From positions 1 through 13,034 of the forward strand of contig CANQYA010000015.1 in the NCBI GenBank assembly GCA_947627965.1: a stretch of DNA of 13,034 nt, written 5' to 3'. This document shows positions 1 to 6,025 of this stretch, one piece after another. This DNA is from an uncultured Bacilli bacterium. GTDB lineage: Bacteria; Bacillota_I; Bacilli_A; RF39; UBA660. Made by a program: the position numbers and the translations under genes. The notes under the pieces are model-generated. The model was not told the DNA's origin. It saw only the letters and a program-made list of their open reading frames with translations, and did no database searches. Numbering within the stretch: the first letter of the stretch is position 1; the number at the start of each line of letters is the position of its first letter.

Positions 1-1
1 T

Positions 2-70
2 AAACATAATAAATGTGTTCCATTAGACTATAAATCTAAAAGAGGTTATCACCATAAATATAATAAATGA
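2..70 (+). CDS. C-terminal end of a possible plus-strand protein (partial)
   Basis: The plus strand is open from the left edge to a TGA at 68-70, giving 22 residues that end in a basic, histidine- and tyrosine-rich tail (...KSKRGYHHKYNK). The composition looks like a real basic C-terminus, but the piece is too short to assign to a family. If real, it converges with the minus-strand T-box leader at 172-392, which would then have no gene of its own nearby. The alternative is that this is chance coding and the T-box target starts left of the window. Confidence 0.35.
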   Translation, partial: KHNKCVPLDYKSKRGYHHKYNK

Positions 71-78
71 AAATTTTA

Positions 79-98
79 AATTCATAATATTATGAATT
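79..98. repeat. 20-base perfect palindrome
   Basis: The sequence AATTCATAATATTATGAATT is a perfect inverted repeat without a spacer. It lies between the end of the possible partial ORF and the T-box terminator. It could be an operator for a dimeric regulator, or chance in AT-rich DNA. No T-run follows on either strand, so it does not look like a terminator. Confidence 0.4.
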
Positions 99-144
99 GT
101 TTTGAAGTGGTTTAAATGTCATTCCTTTATTTTTTATATCGTTC

Positions 145-170
145 TTTATAAGGAGAAAATTCCTTATAAA
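145..170. repeat. 10-bp perfect hairpin downstream of the T-box terminator
   Basis: TTTATAAGGA (145-154) pairs perfectly with TCCTTATAAA (161-170) around a 6-base loop. On the minus strand it comes directly after the T-box terminator T-run, so it would be the first structure in the read-through transcript. No T-run follows on either strand, so it is not an ordinary terminator. Its role is unknown. A processing site or an mRNA-stabilising stem are possibilities. Confidence 0.5.
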
Positions 171-171
171 T

Positions 172-392
172 AAAAAAGTGATACCACAAAGGACGTTATT
201 AACGTGGTACCACCTTATTTTTATAATTAATTATAACTATACTTATTACCATTAACGCTGGATAACGTTTACTATTAATAAAAGCTTATAAGACGAATTC
301 ATAAGTCATATTTATTACTTTACACCGACCAGTAACTCTCTTTTAAATAAAATACTTATTACTACTTCTTAATGACAGCCATAAATATCAAG
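172..392 (-). promoter_or_regulatory. T-box leader (tRNA-sensing riboswitch), probably Phe-specific
   Basis: On the minus strand the T-box core AAGGTGGTACCACG is followed by ACGTCCTT, which pairs back to form the antiterminator (189-216). The competing terminator pairs GTGGTACCAC (204-213) with GTGGTATCAC (178-187) and is followed by six T (172-177). Upstream stem I shows the AAGTAGTA motif (about 361-369), AGAGAG (about 335-341) and the distal GGTCGGTG (323-330). These are standard T-box parts: an uncharged tRNA stabilises the antiterminator and lets transcription continue. On the 3' side of the specifier loop the strand reads GAATTCGTC (292-300). The usual GAA-NNN arrangement makes TTC (Phe, 295-297) the best specifier, which would suggest a pheS/pheT target. 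The target should lie to the left. No start codon with a ribosome binding site is seen in the 171 bases available. Confidence 0.93.
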
Positions 393-396
393 ATAC

Positions 397-425
397 ATTA
401 TAGCACAAAGTTTTATAGATGTAAA
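397..425 (-). promoter_or_regulatory. promoter of the T-box leader
   Basis: Minus-strand TTTACA (420-425) and TATAAT (397-402) are separated by 17 bases. Transcription would begin near 390, just before stem I of the T-box, which fits a leader of about 220 nt. Confidence 0.8.
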
Positions 426-445
426 TTAGAAAAATGTAAATAAAT

Positions 446-475
446 TTGACACTAAATAATCTCCAATGATAAAAT
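446..475 (+). promoter_or_regulatory. promoter of the 501-1049 gene
   Basis: A consensus -35 TTGACA (446-451) is followed after 18 bases by TAAAAT (470-475), with TG just before it at 467-468. It is back to back with the T-box promoter, with about 20 bases between the two -35 boxes, so both may share upstream control. Confidence 0.75.
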
Positions 476-500
476 TTATTATAGTAAAGGAGGAAAAAAT

Positions 501-1049
501 ATGGACGAATATGTTAAAGTTTCAACTGAAGTTTATGTTAAGAAATTACTTGAGGAAGGAATAAGACCAGTTACTGCCGAAAAATTTGCTCGTATTAAAG
601 CAAGGAAAGGTACCCCCGGAGAGGCAGTTGTATCGTGGAGCGTCGACCAATTTGGTAATGAAATTAAAGAAAAGGAAGACGTTGTAACAATTGACGAGAA
701 AACTAATGAACCAGGCTGGATAGTTACTAAAGTTAATGAAAATGGCGAAGAAATTATCGATAACAATGGTCATAAAAATCAATGGATAATTAAGGATTCT
801 GTATTTAAAGGAAAATACGAAGTAGACCCTAATAACATAGGAATTTATAAACCAACTGGTGGTAAACAAATTTTTATTCAAATTCCTGATAACATTATAG
901 TAACCCAATGGGGTAGCGAAATGAAGGTTAGTAGCGGTGGATACATCAATATTACTAATCCCGATGATATGTATGTTATTCAAGAAAGAGATTTTAACGA
1001 TACTTATCGAATAATTGATAGTGAAAATATCAAAAGTCACAATAAATAA
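501..1049 (+). CDS. hypothetical protein with two related halves (PGDYG-like?)
   Basis: This is an unassigned 182-residue soluble protein with no signal peptide, membrane segment or cysteine. The start is secure: AAAGGAGG lies 7 bases upstream of the ATG and a strong promoter precedes it. Two segments look alike: residues about 71-109 (GWIVTKVNENG...QWIIKDSVFKGKYEV) and about 130-174 (NIIVTQWGSEM...MYVIQERDFNDTYRI). Both run from an I-V-T strand through a polar stretch to an aromatic-I strand and an F-x(3)-Y ending. A shorter PGEAVVSW stretch precedes them. This suggests a duplicated small beta-rich fold, somewhat like PGDYG-type domains, but the family call is weak. The gene stands alone and ends at a hairpin shared with the convergent frr gene. 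No function is proposed. Confidence 0.85.
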   Translation: MDEYVKVSTEVYVKKLLEEGIRPVTAEKFARIKARKGTPGEAVVSWSVDQFGNEIKEKEDVVTIDEKTNEPGWIVTKVNENGEEIIDNNGHKNQWIIKDSVFKGKYEVDPNNIGIYKPTGGKQIFIQIPDNIIVTQWGSEMKVSSGGYINITNPDDMYVIQERDFNDTYRIIDSENIKSHNK

Positions 1050-1053
1050 AGAA

Positions 1054-1097
1054 AAGAAGAACTAAATACTCAATAGTTCTTCTTCTTTTATTTTTAA
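1054..1097. terminator. bidirectional terminator between the 501 gene and frr
   Basis: AAGAAGAACTA (1054-1064) pairs perfectly with TAGTTCTTCTT (1074-1084) around a 9-base loop. On the plus strand it is followed by CTTTTATTTTT, on the minus strand by TTCTTTATTT. The stem contains the frr stop codon (TAG, 1062-1064) and part of the last frr codons, so the two convergent genes share a single stem at minimal length. Confidence 0.85.
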
Positions 1098-1607
1098 AAT
1101 ATCTTCAATCTTTTTATTATAATCATTAACTAAATTTTGGACTTCATTATTTTGATGTTTCTCGACATCTTCTGGTAATTTTAGCTTTTCTATTTCTTCG
1201 ATAGCTTCTCTTCTAATGTTTCTAATGGCAACTTTTCCTTCTTCAGCAATAGCTTTTACTTGTTTAGTTAATTCGATACGTCTTTCCTCGGTTAAAGGAG
1301 GAATAACTATTCTTACTGTCTCACCATCATTATTAGGAGTATAACCCAAATTAGCTTCAAAAATAGCTTTTTCGATTGCTCCTAAACAACTACGATCAAA
1401 AGGTTTAATAAGTAATTGTCTTGCTTCTGGTACTGATATTGTTGCAAGTTGTTTTAAAGGAGTATCTACTCCATAATAAGATACCATAACCCCATCTAAA
1501 CTACTAGGATTAGCTCGCCCTGCCCTTACTGTCGTAAAACGTTTTTCGACACTTTCAACTGCTTTTGCCATTTTATCTTCTGTCTCTATTAAAATTTCTT
1601 CTTCCAT
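1062..1607 (-). CDS. frr: ribosome recycling factor
   Basis: RRF acts in the cytoplasm with EF-G to split the post-termination ribosome into subunits, freeing mRNA and tRNA. The 181 residues match the usual length of about 185. Recognisable stretches are VRAGRANPSSLD (28-38), YYGVDTPL..LATISVPEARQL (44-65), the PNNDG motif (91-95), IPPLTEERR (102-110) and the basic KVAIRNIRREA helix (125-135). The first and last regions form the three-helix bundle, the middle the beta domain. AAGGAG about 7 bases before the ATG supports the start. In many bacteria frr follows pyrH and tsf; here it has its own promoter and terminator and stands alone. The stop codon is TAG and is buried in the terminator stem. 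Confidence 0.97.
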   Translation of the reverse strand: MEEEILIETEDKMAKAVESVEKRFTTVRAGRANPSSLDGVMVSYYGVDTPLKQLATISVPEARQLLIKPFDRSCLGAIEKAIFEANLGYTPNNDGETVRIVIPPLTEERRIELTKQVKAIAEEGKVAIRNIRREAIEEIEKLKLPEDVEKHQNNEVQNLVNDYNKKIEDILKIKEEELLSI

Positions 1608-1626
1608 TTCAACTCTCCTTAATTAT

Positions 1627-1654
1627 ATTTTACTATATTTTTAATTTTTGTAAA
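1627..1654 (-). promoter_or_regulatory. promoter of frr
   Basis: Minus-strand TTTACA (1649-1654) and TAAAAT (1627-1632) are 16 bases apart, about 20 bases upstream of the frr start. It begins right after the terminator of the upstream gene, so frr appears to be its own transcription unit. Confidence 0.55.
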
Positions 1655-1659
1655 CTATG

Positions 1660-1685
1660 AAAAAAAGGATTTAATTAAGATCCTT
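1660..1685 (-). terminator. terminator of the 1671-2495 gene
   Basis: On the minus strand AAGGAT pairs with ATCCTT around a 9-base loop and is followed by a run of T (A-run 1660-1666 on the plus strand). The gene's last codons and its TAA stop (1671-1673) form the 5' arm and loop, so the terminator lies inside the end of the gene. Confidence 0.7.
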
Positions 1686-2495
1686 AACTTTTGTTTTAGA
1701 ACCAAAACCAATATTCCTTTTGGCATATTCTAAACTATTATTAAATTGCATTTCTAAATTTTCTATCAAAAGTACATTATTTTCTTTATAAATATAACGA
1801 TATCTATCAACTTTATTTTCATGTAGCAAAGCAATCATATTTAATATTTCTTCAATACTAGATTTATTACTATTAGAAAAAGCAAAAGATGCTGGATAAT
1901 TTTTATAAGATAACATATTTATACGATTAAATATATTCTTAACAATATTACTATCATAATAAAGCCATGTTCTTTTAGAAAGTTTTGTTGCACTTAAAGC
2001 AATATTCATTATTTCGAGTTGGGAATTATGTTCAAAATCAACTTTCTTTAAAGATATATCTTCCTTACTATTGTAATCTGTAAAATTTCTTTTAGCAGTA
2101 ATTAATAATAATCTTGCTACTTCTTCAAAAGGATTAGTAGCTTTTCTTTCTAACGAACGATCACCTGTATTAAAATATACATCCACTTTATTAGGATCTA
2201 TCTTTTCTAAAATAATAGCTTTACTAATAAATAAAGCCATTCCCTCTTGTAAGGCACTTGGATATTCATTCTTTTTATTCATATAGTACTTTATAGCTTT
2301 ATAAGTAGGTATTAATAGATTAAAATATTCTTCATCAATAATACTGTTATGGTAACTAGTAACTGGACTATCGTCAATATCCATAACTTTTTCCCAATCA
2401 TTATTGATAACATTAAAAAAGTCATTATTTTTTTCTTTATTAATAATTATTTCTAAATTAGTTAGTATTTCTTTTTTATCAACCGTTAAATTCAT
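1671..2495 (-). CDS. hypothetical soluble protein, 274 aa
   Basis: I do not recognise this protein. It has no signal peptide, membrane helix or cysteine, is rich in N, K, I and E, and appears mostly helical. Distinctive stretches are SYHNSIIDEEYFNLLIPT (near residue 47), YPSALQEGMALFISKA (near 78), VYFNTGDRSLERKA (near 105) and LSKRTWLYYDSN (near 172). The start is well supported: AGGAGGG lies 6-7 bases before the ATG and a near-consensus promoter is just upstream. It is a single-gene transcription unit between frr and a tRNA gene, with its own terminator, so the neighbours give no functional clue. Codon use looks like that of the housekeeping genes nearby, so recent transfer is not suggested. 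It is probably a lineage-restricted cytoplasmic protein. Confidence 0.85.
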   Translation of the reverse strand: MNLTVDKKEILTNLEIIINKEKNNDFFNVINNDWEKVMDIDDSPVTSYHNSIIDEEYFNLLIPTYKAIKYYMNKKNEYPSALQEGMALFISKAIILEKIDPNKVDVYFNTGDRSLERKATNPFEEVARLLLITAKRNFTDYNSKEDISLKKVDFEHNSQLEIMNIALSATKLSKRTWLYYDSNIVKNIFNRINMLSYKNYPASFAFSNSNKSSIEEILNMIALLHENKVDRYRYIYKENNVLLIENLEMQFNNSLEYAKRNIGFGSKTKVKDLN

Positions 2496-2516
2496 TGTAT
2501 CCCTCCTGATAAATTT

Positions 2517-2545
2517 ATTATATTCTATGTCCTTATTTTTGGCAA
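2517..2545 (-). promoter_or_regulatory. promoter of the 1671-2495 gene
   Basis: Minus-strand TTGCCA (2540-2545) and TATAAT (2517-2522) are separated by exactly 17 bases. The -10 box lies about 20 bases upstream of the start codon, leaving a short leader that carries AGGAGGG. Confidence 0.8.
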
Positions 2546-2747
2546 GAAATAAAGTAAAAAATTAAATTATTTAGCAAGTTAACAAAACGGTTAAATAAAA
2601 TATATATCTGCATTAAGAAAAGAACTTCTTAAAACCTTTTAATTTTCAAACTTTTATTAAAGGTCTATATATTTTGGGTTAAATTAAAATATAATAGTTT
2701 TAAATTTTTGAATGTTTTCACTTTTTTATATAATTAGACAAAATAAT
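2546..2747. other. AT-rich spacer with two small hairpins, no gene seen
   Basis: About 200 bases without a credible ORF. Two adjacent inverted repeats are visible. TTAAGAA (2613-2619) pairs with TTCTTAA (2626-2632). ACCTTTTAAT (2634-2643) pairs with ATTAAAGGT (2656-2664) with one bulged base. Neither has a good T-run. A small RNA cannot be excluded, but nothing recognisable is present. Confidence 0.4.
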
Positions 2748-2776
2748 TTGTAAAAATTACTTACTTATGTTAAAAT
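2748..2776 (+). promoter_or_regulatory. promoter of tRNA-Glu
   Basis: TTGTAA (2748-2753) and TAAAAT (2771-2776) are 17 bases apart. The -10 box ends 18 bases before the first tRNA base, so transcription would start about 10 bases upstream of the mature 5' end. Confidence 0.65.
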
Positions 2777-2794
2777 TAATTTGTCATTTATTTT

Positions 2795-2870
2795 GGCCTG
2801 TTGGTGAAGCGGTTAACACGTCGCCCTCTCAAGGCGATATTCATGGGTCCAAGTCCCATACAGGTCACCA
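2795..2870 (+). tRNA. tRNA-Glu (anticodon CTC)
   Basis: A complete 76-base cloverleaf with encoded CCA. The acceptor stem GGCCTGT/ACAGGTC has one G-U pair. The anticodon stem TCGCC/GGCGA closes the loop CTCTCAA, so the anticodon is CTC, reading GAG. The body resembles bacterial tRNA-Glu (GTGAAGCGGTTAA D arm). The T stem ATGGG/CCCAT encloses TCCAAGT: position 55 is C instead of the nearly universal T that becomes pseudouridine. The variable loop is TATTC. In an AT-rich genome the CTC isoacceptor normally accompanies a TTC one, which would lie elsewhere. Confidence 0.96.
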
Positions 2871-2880
2871 AATAGATACT

Positions 2881-2902
2881 AAACGGCATCAGCCGTTTTT
2901 TT
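2881..2902 (+). terminator. terminator of tRNA-Glu
   Basis: AAACGGC (2881-2887) and GCCGTTT (2892-2898) form a 7-bp stem with a 4-base loop, running into seven T. It lies 10 bases after the CCA end, so the tRNA is transcribed as a single gene. Confidence 0.9.
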
Positions 2903-2906
2903 CATA

Positions 2907-2931
2907 TAAAAAGCCAAGCATAATTGCTTGG
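2907..2931 (-). terminator. terminator of the holin-endolysin operon
   Basis: On the minus strand CCAAGC (2926-2931) pairs with GCTTGG (2914-2919) around a 6-base loop, followed by CTTTTTATATG. It lies 21 bases after the endolysin stop codon and faces the tRNA terminator. Confidence 0.85.
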
Positions 2932-2951
2932 TAGAAAAGATAAAAGATAAA

Positions 2952-3881
2952 TTATTTTTTTAGAATACTTTGTAAAAATTTTATTATTTGTCTTAATATT
3001 TCAACAAAGAAATTATTTTTTTTATTACTAGGAATAGTAATACTTGGTTCTTCTTCAATGGGAGGTTCACTACTTTTTTTAGGATACAAATTACACCACG
3101 AATTATTATAAGCAATATAACCTACCCCAATATAATACCAATCGTAACCATCTTTAGTTTCTTTTTTAGTATAATTATATATTCCCTGTTTGGTAAAACC
3201 TAATATTTCGCCATTTAATCCTGGTTTATTACGACAATATAATTCAGGTATTATAACTTCTATTTGATTAACATTTTCATCTCTTGATACCGGTATCCCT
3301 ACCCCTTCATTTTTAGGCAACATTTGAAAAGGATATTCTCTCGCATAAATAACATCAGTATAAGAAGTATCTAAATAAAAAGCTTCATTTGGCAATAATG
3401 ACTTTTCATAGGTAAAGCACCAAGAACCATTACTATTTTGTAAAAGGCCATAATAATTACCAATATTAGCTGTTATATGAAAATGATTACCAGTTGCATA
3501 CCCATCCGTTCCTTCCATAAGTATTTTAGTACCCTTTTTTAAAATTTGTCCCTGGTATACTTGTTGTAAATTATCTTCGTTCATATGCGTTAAAGTTAGA
3601 TATAGATAAACTGGTTCTTCTTTATAAGGAATATATAATTTATTTACTGATTTAAGTCTTACTGAATTAGTTGTCAAATCACCATTTAAACCTAAAACTT
3701 GTTCGATAATAAAATCGTTCTGTGGTTCAAAGTAACTTCTACCCCCATCTTTTAAAGCTTCATCCCAAGGTTTATCACTATAATTAGTCGAATTTTGCCA
3801 ATGTGGTAAATGATTACCTTCGTCGTGTCTTTGCGTAATATTTATGTATCTAAAAGGATAAATTGCATACTCTTTATTCAT
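2952..3881 (-). CDS. phage-type endolysin: M23-like peptidase with C-terminal SH3 domain
   Basis: This is probably a peptidoglycan hydrolase of 309 residues without a signal peptide, so it would need the neighbouring holin to reach the wall. The N-terminal part (about 1-140) fits a divergent M23/LytM metallopeptidase: H27 and D40 (or nearby H24/D37) as first zinc ligands, H99 in the LTLTHM strand, then ILKKGTKILMEGTDGYATGNHFHI with the H133-x-H135 pair. The spacing between the first H and D is longer than in LytM, so the exact ligands are uncertain. Residues about 205-267 look like a bacterial SH3 domain (LYCRNKPGLNGEILG ... DWYYI..GYI). A proline-rich linker leads to an amphipathic tail (289-307, FFVEILRQIIKFLQSI) that could contact membrane. 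The start overlaps the holin stop as ATGA, indicating translational coupling. Confidence 0.8.
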   Translation of the reverse strand: MNKEYAIYPFRYINITQRHDEGNHLPHWQNSTNYSDKPWDEALKDGGRSYFEPQNDFIIEQVLGLNGDLTTNSVRLKSVNKLYIPYKEEPVYLYLTLTHMNEDNLQQVYQGQILKKGTKILMEGTDGYATGNHFHITANIGNYYGLLQNSNGSWCFTYEKSLLPNEAFYLDTSYTDVIYAREYPFQMLPKNEGVGIPVSRDENVNQIEVIIPELYCRNKPGLNGEILGFTKQGIYNYTKKETKDGYDWYYIGVGYIAYNNSWCNLYPKKSSEPPIEEEPSITIPSNKKNNFFVEILRQIIKFLQSILKK

Positions 3882-4294
3882 TTTTTATCACCCATTTCTA
3901 TTGAAAAACTATTTAACCATTCAGTTATTTTACTTTTTAATTTTTTAGGAATTGGTAAACCACACAATACCATATTTTTTAGGATACTAGCACTTTCATA
4001 TAAAAGAAACAATATTCCAAATACCCCTGCTAAGCCAATCATTTTGAAAGATCCACTAATAGTTTGCGGTAATAAATCTAAGAAATTAATATTTAAAAGC
4101 TTATCAGCCACTAACAAGAATAATAAAGCTCCAATCATAGCAACTTTTCTTAAAGCTCCATTTATTCCTACTGTACTATTCCACTTTTTTTCATAAATTG
4201 CTCTTATACTGCCTAAAAATATATCTAATGTTGTCAAAACGGAAAATAATAAAATTAAGTTATTACTCATTATATCTTCTAAAAATTCCTTCAT
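3878..4294 (-). CDS. phage holin (phage_holin_4_1-like)
   Basis: A small membrane protein that would open the membrane for the endolysin. Read from the second ATG it has 138 residues with three to four hydrophobic segments (about 11-32, 51-70, 82-104). It ends in the family-like sequence ILKNMVLCGLPIPKKLKSKITEWL, common in Bacillota holins of the PF05105 type (SILENLG..G.PIP..L). DIFLG..RAI.EKKWNS.VG..G..RK near 24-50 fits the same family. The frame also opens at an ATG at 4303, but that start sits directly on the AGGAG. The ATG at 4294, 9 bases from the AGGAG, is better placed. It is the first gene of a two-gene operon with the endolysin. No other phage structural, packaging or integration gene occurs in the window. 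Confidence 0.85.
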   Translation of the reverse strand: MKEFLEDIMSNNLILLFSVLTTLDIFLGSIRAIYEKKWNSTVGINGALRKVAMIGALLFLLVADKLLNINFLDLLPQTISGSFKMIGLAGVFGILFLLYESASILKNMVLCGLPIPKKLKSKITEWLNSFSIEMGDKK

Positions 4295-4348
4295 TTTTAT
4301 CATCTCCTGTTATAATATATTGCGATTAAATATTAATAAATAATTCTT

Positions 4349-4378
4349 TTGCCATACTATTTAATTATTTGTTATAAT
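4349..4378 (+). promoter_or_regulatory. promoter of the 4399-5994 gene
   Basis: TTGCCA (4349-4354) and TATAAT (4373-4378) are 18 bases apart, with AGGAG (4385-4389) 9 bases before the ATG. The 5' leader is short. The divergent lysis operon starts about 95 bases away. Its own promoter is less clear: only TATTAT-like sequence is seen close to the holin start. Confidence 0.75.
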
Positions 4379-4398
4379 TTAAATAGGAGTAGTGAATT

Positions 4399-5994
4399 AT
4401 GAAAAGAAAGCTTAGTTATATTTATACTTTTATAAGTAGTTATTTTTTATCATGCACTTTAATTTTAATGAAAGAAATTAATTTTAATATTGAGAAAATG
4501 CCTATTAATTTTATTAATAATTTTCGTTTTAATATTTCTTTCTTTATTAAAACCATTTTAATAAGTATTCCTATCTTTATTATTTTTAACCTCATCTTTT
4601 ACTTATTAGACAAAATAAAAATAAAGGAAGAAGAAAAAGTTCATTCTTTGAAAATTTTTATTATAAGTTTTATATGTATTTTTATTTCAGGACTACTTTT
4701 TCTTATTACTTATTACCCAGGAAGTGCGATGACAGATACCTTTGATATATTGACAACCCCTATTGGTGTTGCGAATAAAAATCCCTTATTATATAACTTA
4801 ATAATTGCTGTACCTTATCGCTTATTTTATAAAATATTAAATAATATGAACTTATCTTTTTTCTTGGTATCTCTAATTCAATTAATTATTAATAGTTTTA
4901 TATTAAGTTTAATTATCAAATGGTTTTATAATACTTTTAAAAATAAAATAACTACAATACTTATAATTTTATATTTTACTTTGTTACCTATTATTGCTAA
5001 CTATAATACTGCTATAGTAAAAGATTCTTTATTTAATATCGTTATATTAATATATTTACCTCTTTTATATAATCTTATTGTAAGTAAAGGGAAATGGTTA
5101 GAAAAGAAAACAAATTTAATATTAACGATTATTCTTCTAGTATTTACGACACTTATTCGTAGTAATGGTTTATATATTGTTCTATTTATATTATTGTTAC
5201 TATTTATTAATTATAAAAAATATTATAAAAAATGGCTTTTATCATTAATAATTGTTATTCTATGTAATAGTAGTTTAAAGTTGTTAACTTTTATTGATAA
5301 ACCTTTATTTCAAGAGAAAATAGCTATTCCCCTTCAGCAGGTAGCATACGTTATTAAGACTAATGGTAAAATAGAAAAAAGTGATAAAGAATACCTTAAC
5401 CAAATTTTTAGTATAGATAATTTTAAAGATAAATATAATCCTTATATTGTCGATAATATTAAATGGGATCAAGATTTTAATCGTTTATATTTGAATGAAA
5501 CAAAAGGAAAATTTATAAAGACCTATTTAAAAATATTACCTAATAATTTTTCTAGGTATGTTAAAAGTTATTTATTAACTACTTATGGTACTTATGCTTT
5601 TACTGGTTTTATCGAAGGACAAAGTAGATTTTTAGGATTTAGTGGTTTTGATTTATCTCTTTATAGTGATTTTAAAGAAATGCATAATCAAAGATTATTA
5701 CCTAGTAATATGCAAAATAGTTTAGAAAATTTTTATCAAAAGACAACTATTTATTTCAATAATGGTACTTGTTTTTGGTTATTAATAGTCTTAATACTTT
5801 ATATAGTCCATAGCAATAAAAATAAATATTTATTATTAACTAGTCCTTTAATAGCTATTTGGATAACTTTAATGATAGCAAGTCCTCTATCAACATCTTT
5901 TAGATATATGAGTTCATTTATGTATATGTTACCATTTATTTATTTGATAGTATTACCGAAAAAGAAAGAAGCTATTGCAAAATTAAGTGATTGA
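4399..5994 (+). CDS. multi-spanning membrane protein, DUF6020/GT-C glycosyltransferase-like
   Basis: A 531-residue integral membrane protein with about 10-12 hydrophobic helices (for example 5-24, 47-70, 84-105, 152-173, 183-204, 239-270, 458-476, 508-522). Just after the third helix is YYPGSAMTDTFDIL (105-118), then NPLLYNLIIAVPYRL (128-142). This resembles the YPG-x-DS...HP.LYT pattern of DUF6020-type proteins, a group that looks like GT-C glycosyltransferases. In GT-C enzymes an acidic residue in the first outer loop is catalytic, and D113 would be the candidate. A larger outer segment lies at about 300-440. By analogy it would move sugars from a polyprenyl-phosphate donor to a cell-surface acceptor, but substrate and acceptor cannot be told from sequence. 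The gene stands alone and ends in TGA with no strong terminator after it. Confidence 0.75.
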   Translation: MKRKLSYIYTFISSYFLSCTLILMKEINFNIEKMPINFINNFRFNISFFIKTILISIPIFIIFNLIFYLLDKIKIKEEEKVHSLKIFIISFICIFISGLLFLITYYPGSAMTDTFDILTTPIGVANKNPLLYNLIIAVPYRLFYKILNNMNLSFFLVSLIQLIINSFILSLIIKWFYNTFKNKITTILIILYFTLLPIIANYNTAIVKDSLFNIVILIYLPLLYNLIVSKGKWLEKKTNLILTIILLVFTTLIRSNGLYIVLFILLLLFINYKKYYKKWLLSLIIVILCNSSLKLLTFIDKPLFQEKIAIPLQQVAYVIKTNGKIEKSDKEYLNQIFSIDNFKDKYNPYIVDNIKWDQDFNRLYLNETKGKFIKTYLKILPNNFSRYVKSYLLTTYGTYAFTGFIEGQSRFLGFSGFDLSLYSDFKEMHNQRLLPSNMQNSLENFYQKTTIYFNNGTCFWLLIVLILYIVHSNKNKYLLLTSPLIAIWITLMIASPLSTSFRYMSSFMYMLPFIYLIVLPKKKEAIAKLSD

Positions 5995-6025
5995 TTTTGT
6001 ATCAGTTTCTTTTTTAATAAACAAT

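Noticed and set aside
1..24. Minus-strand start ATG at position 22 (MEHIYYV) as the T-box target
   Set aside because: No ribosome binding site lies upstream and only seven codons are visible, so it cannot be supported.
172..216. Plus-strand terminator reading of the GTGATACCAC/GTGGTACCAC hairpin
   Set aside because: The clean T-run and the T-box core appear only on the minus strand, so this is the T-box terminator.
2708..2734. Second plus-strand promoter TTGAAT...TATAAT upstream of tRNA-Glu
   Set aside because: The spacer is only 15 bases and a better-placed 17-base-spacer promoter lies downstream.
3810..4196. Plus-strand ORF of 128 codons across the holin
   Set aside because: It is antisense to the well-supported holin and endolysin start, has no ribosome binding site, and its product looks like antisense AT-rich translation.
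2795..4303. Complete prophage inserted at tRNA-Glu
   Set aside because: Only holin and endolysin are present. No integrase, repressor, structural gene or repeat of the tRNA 3' end is seen in the window.
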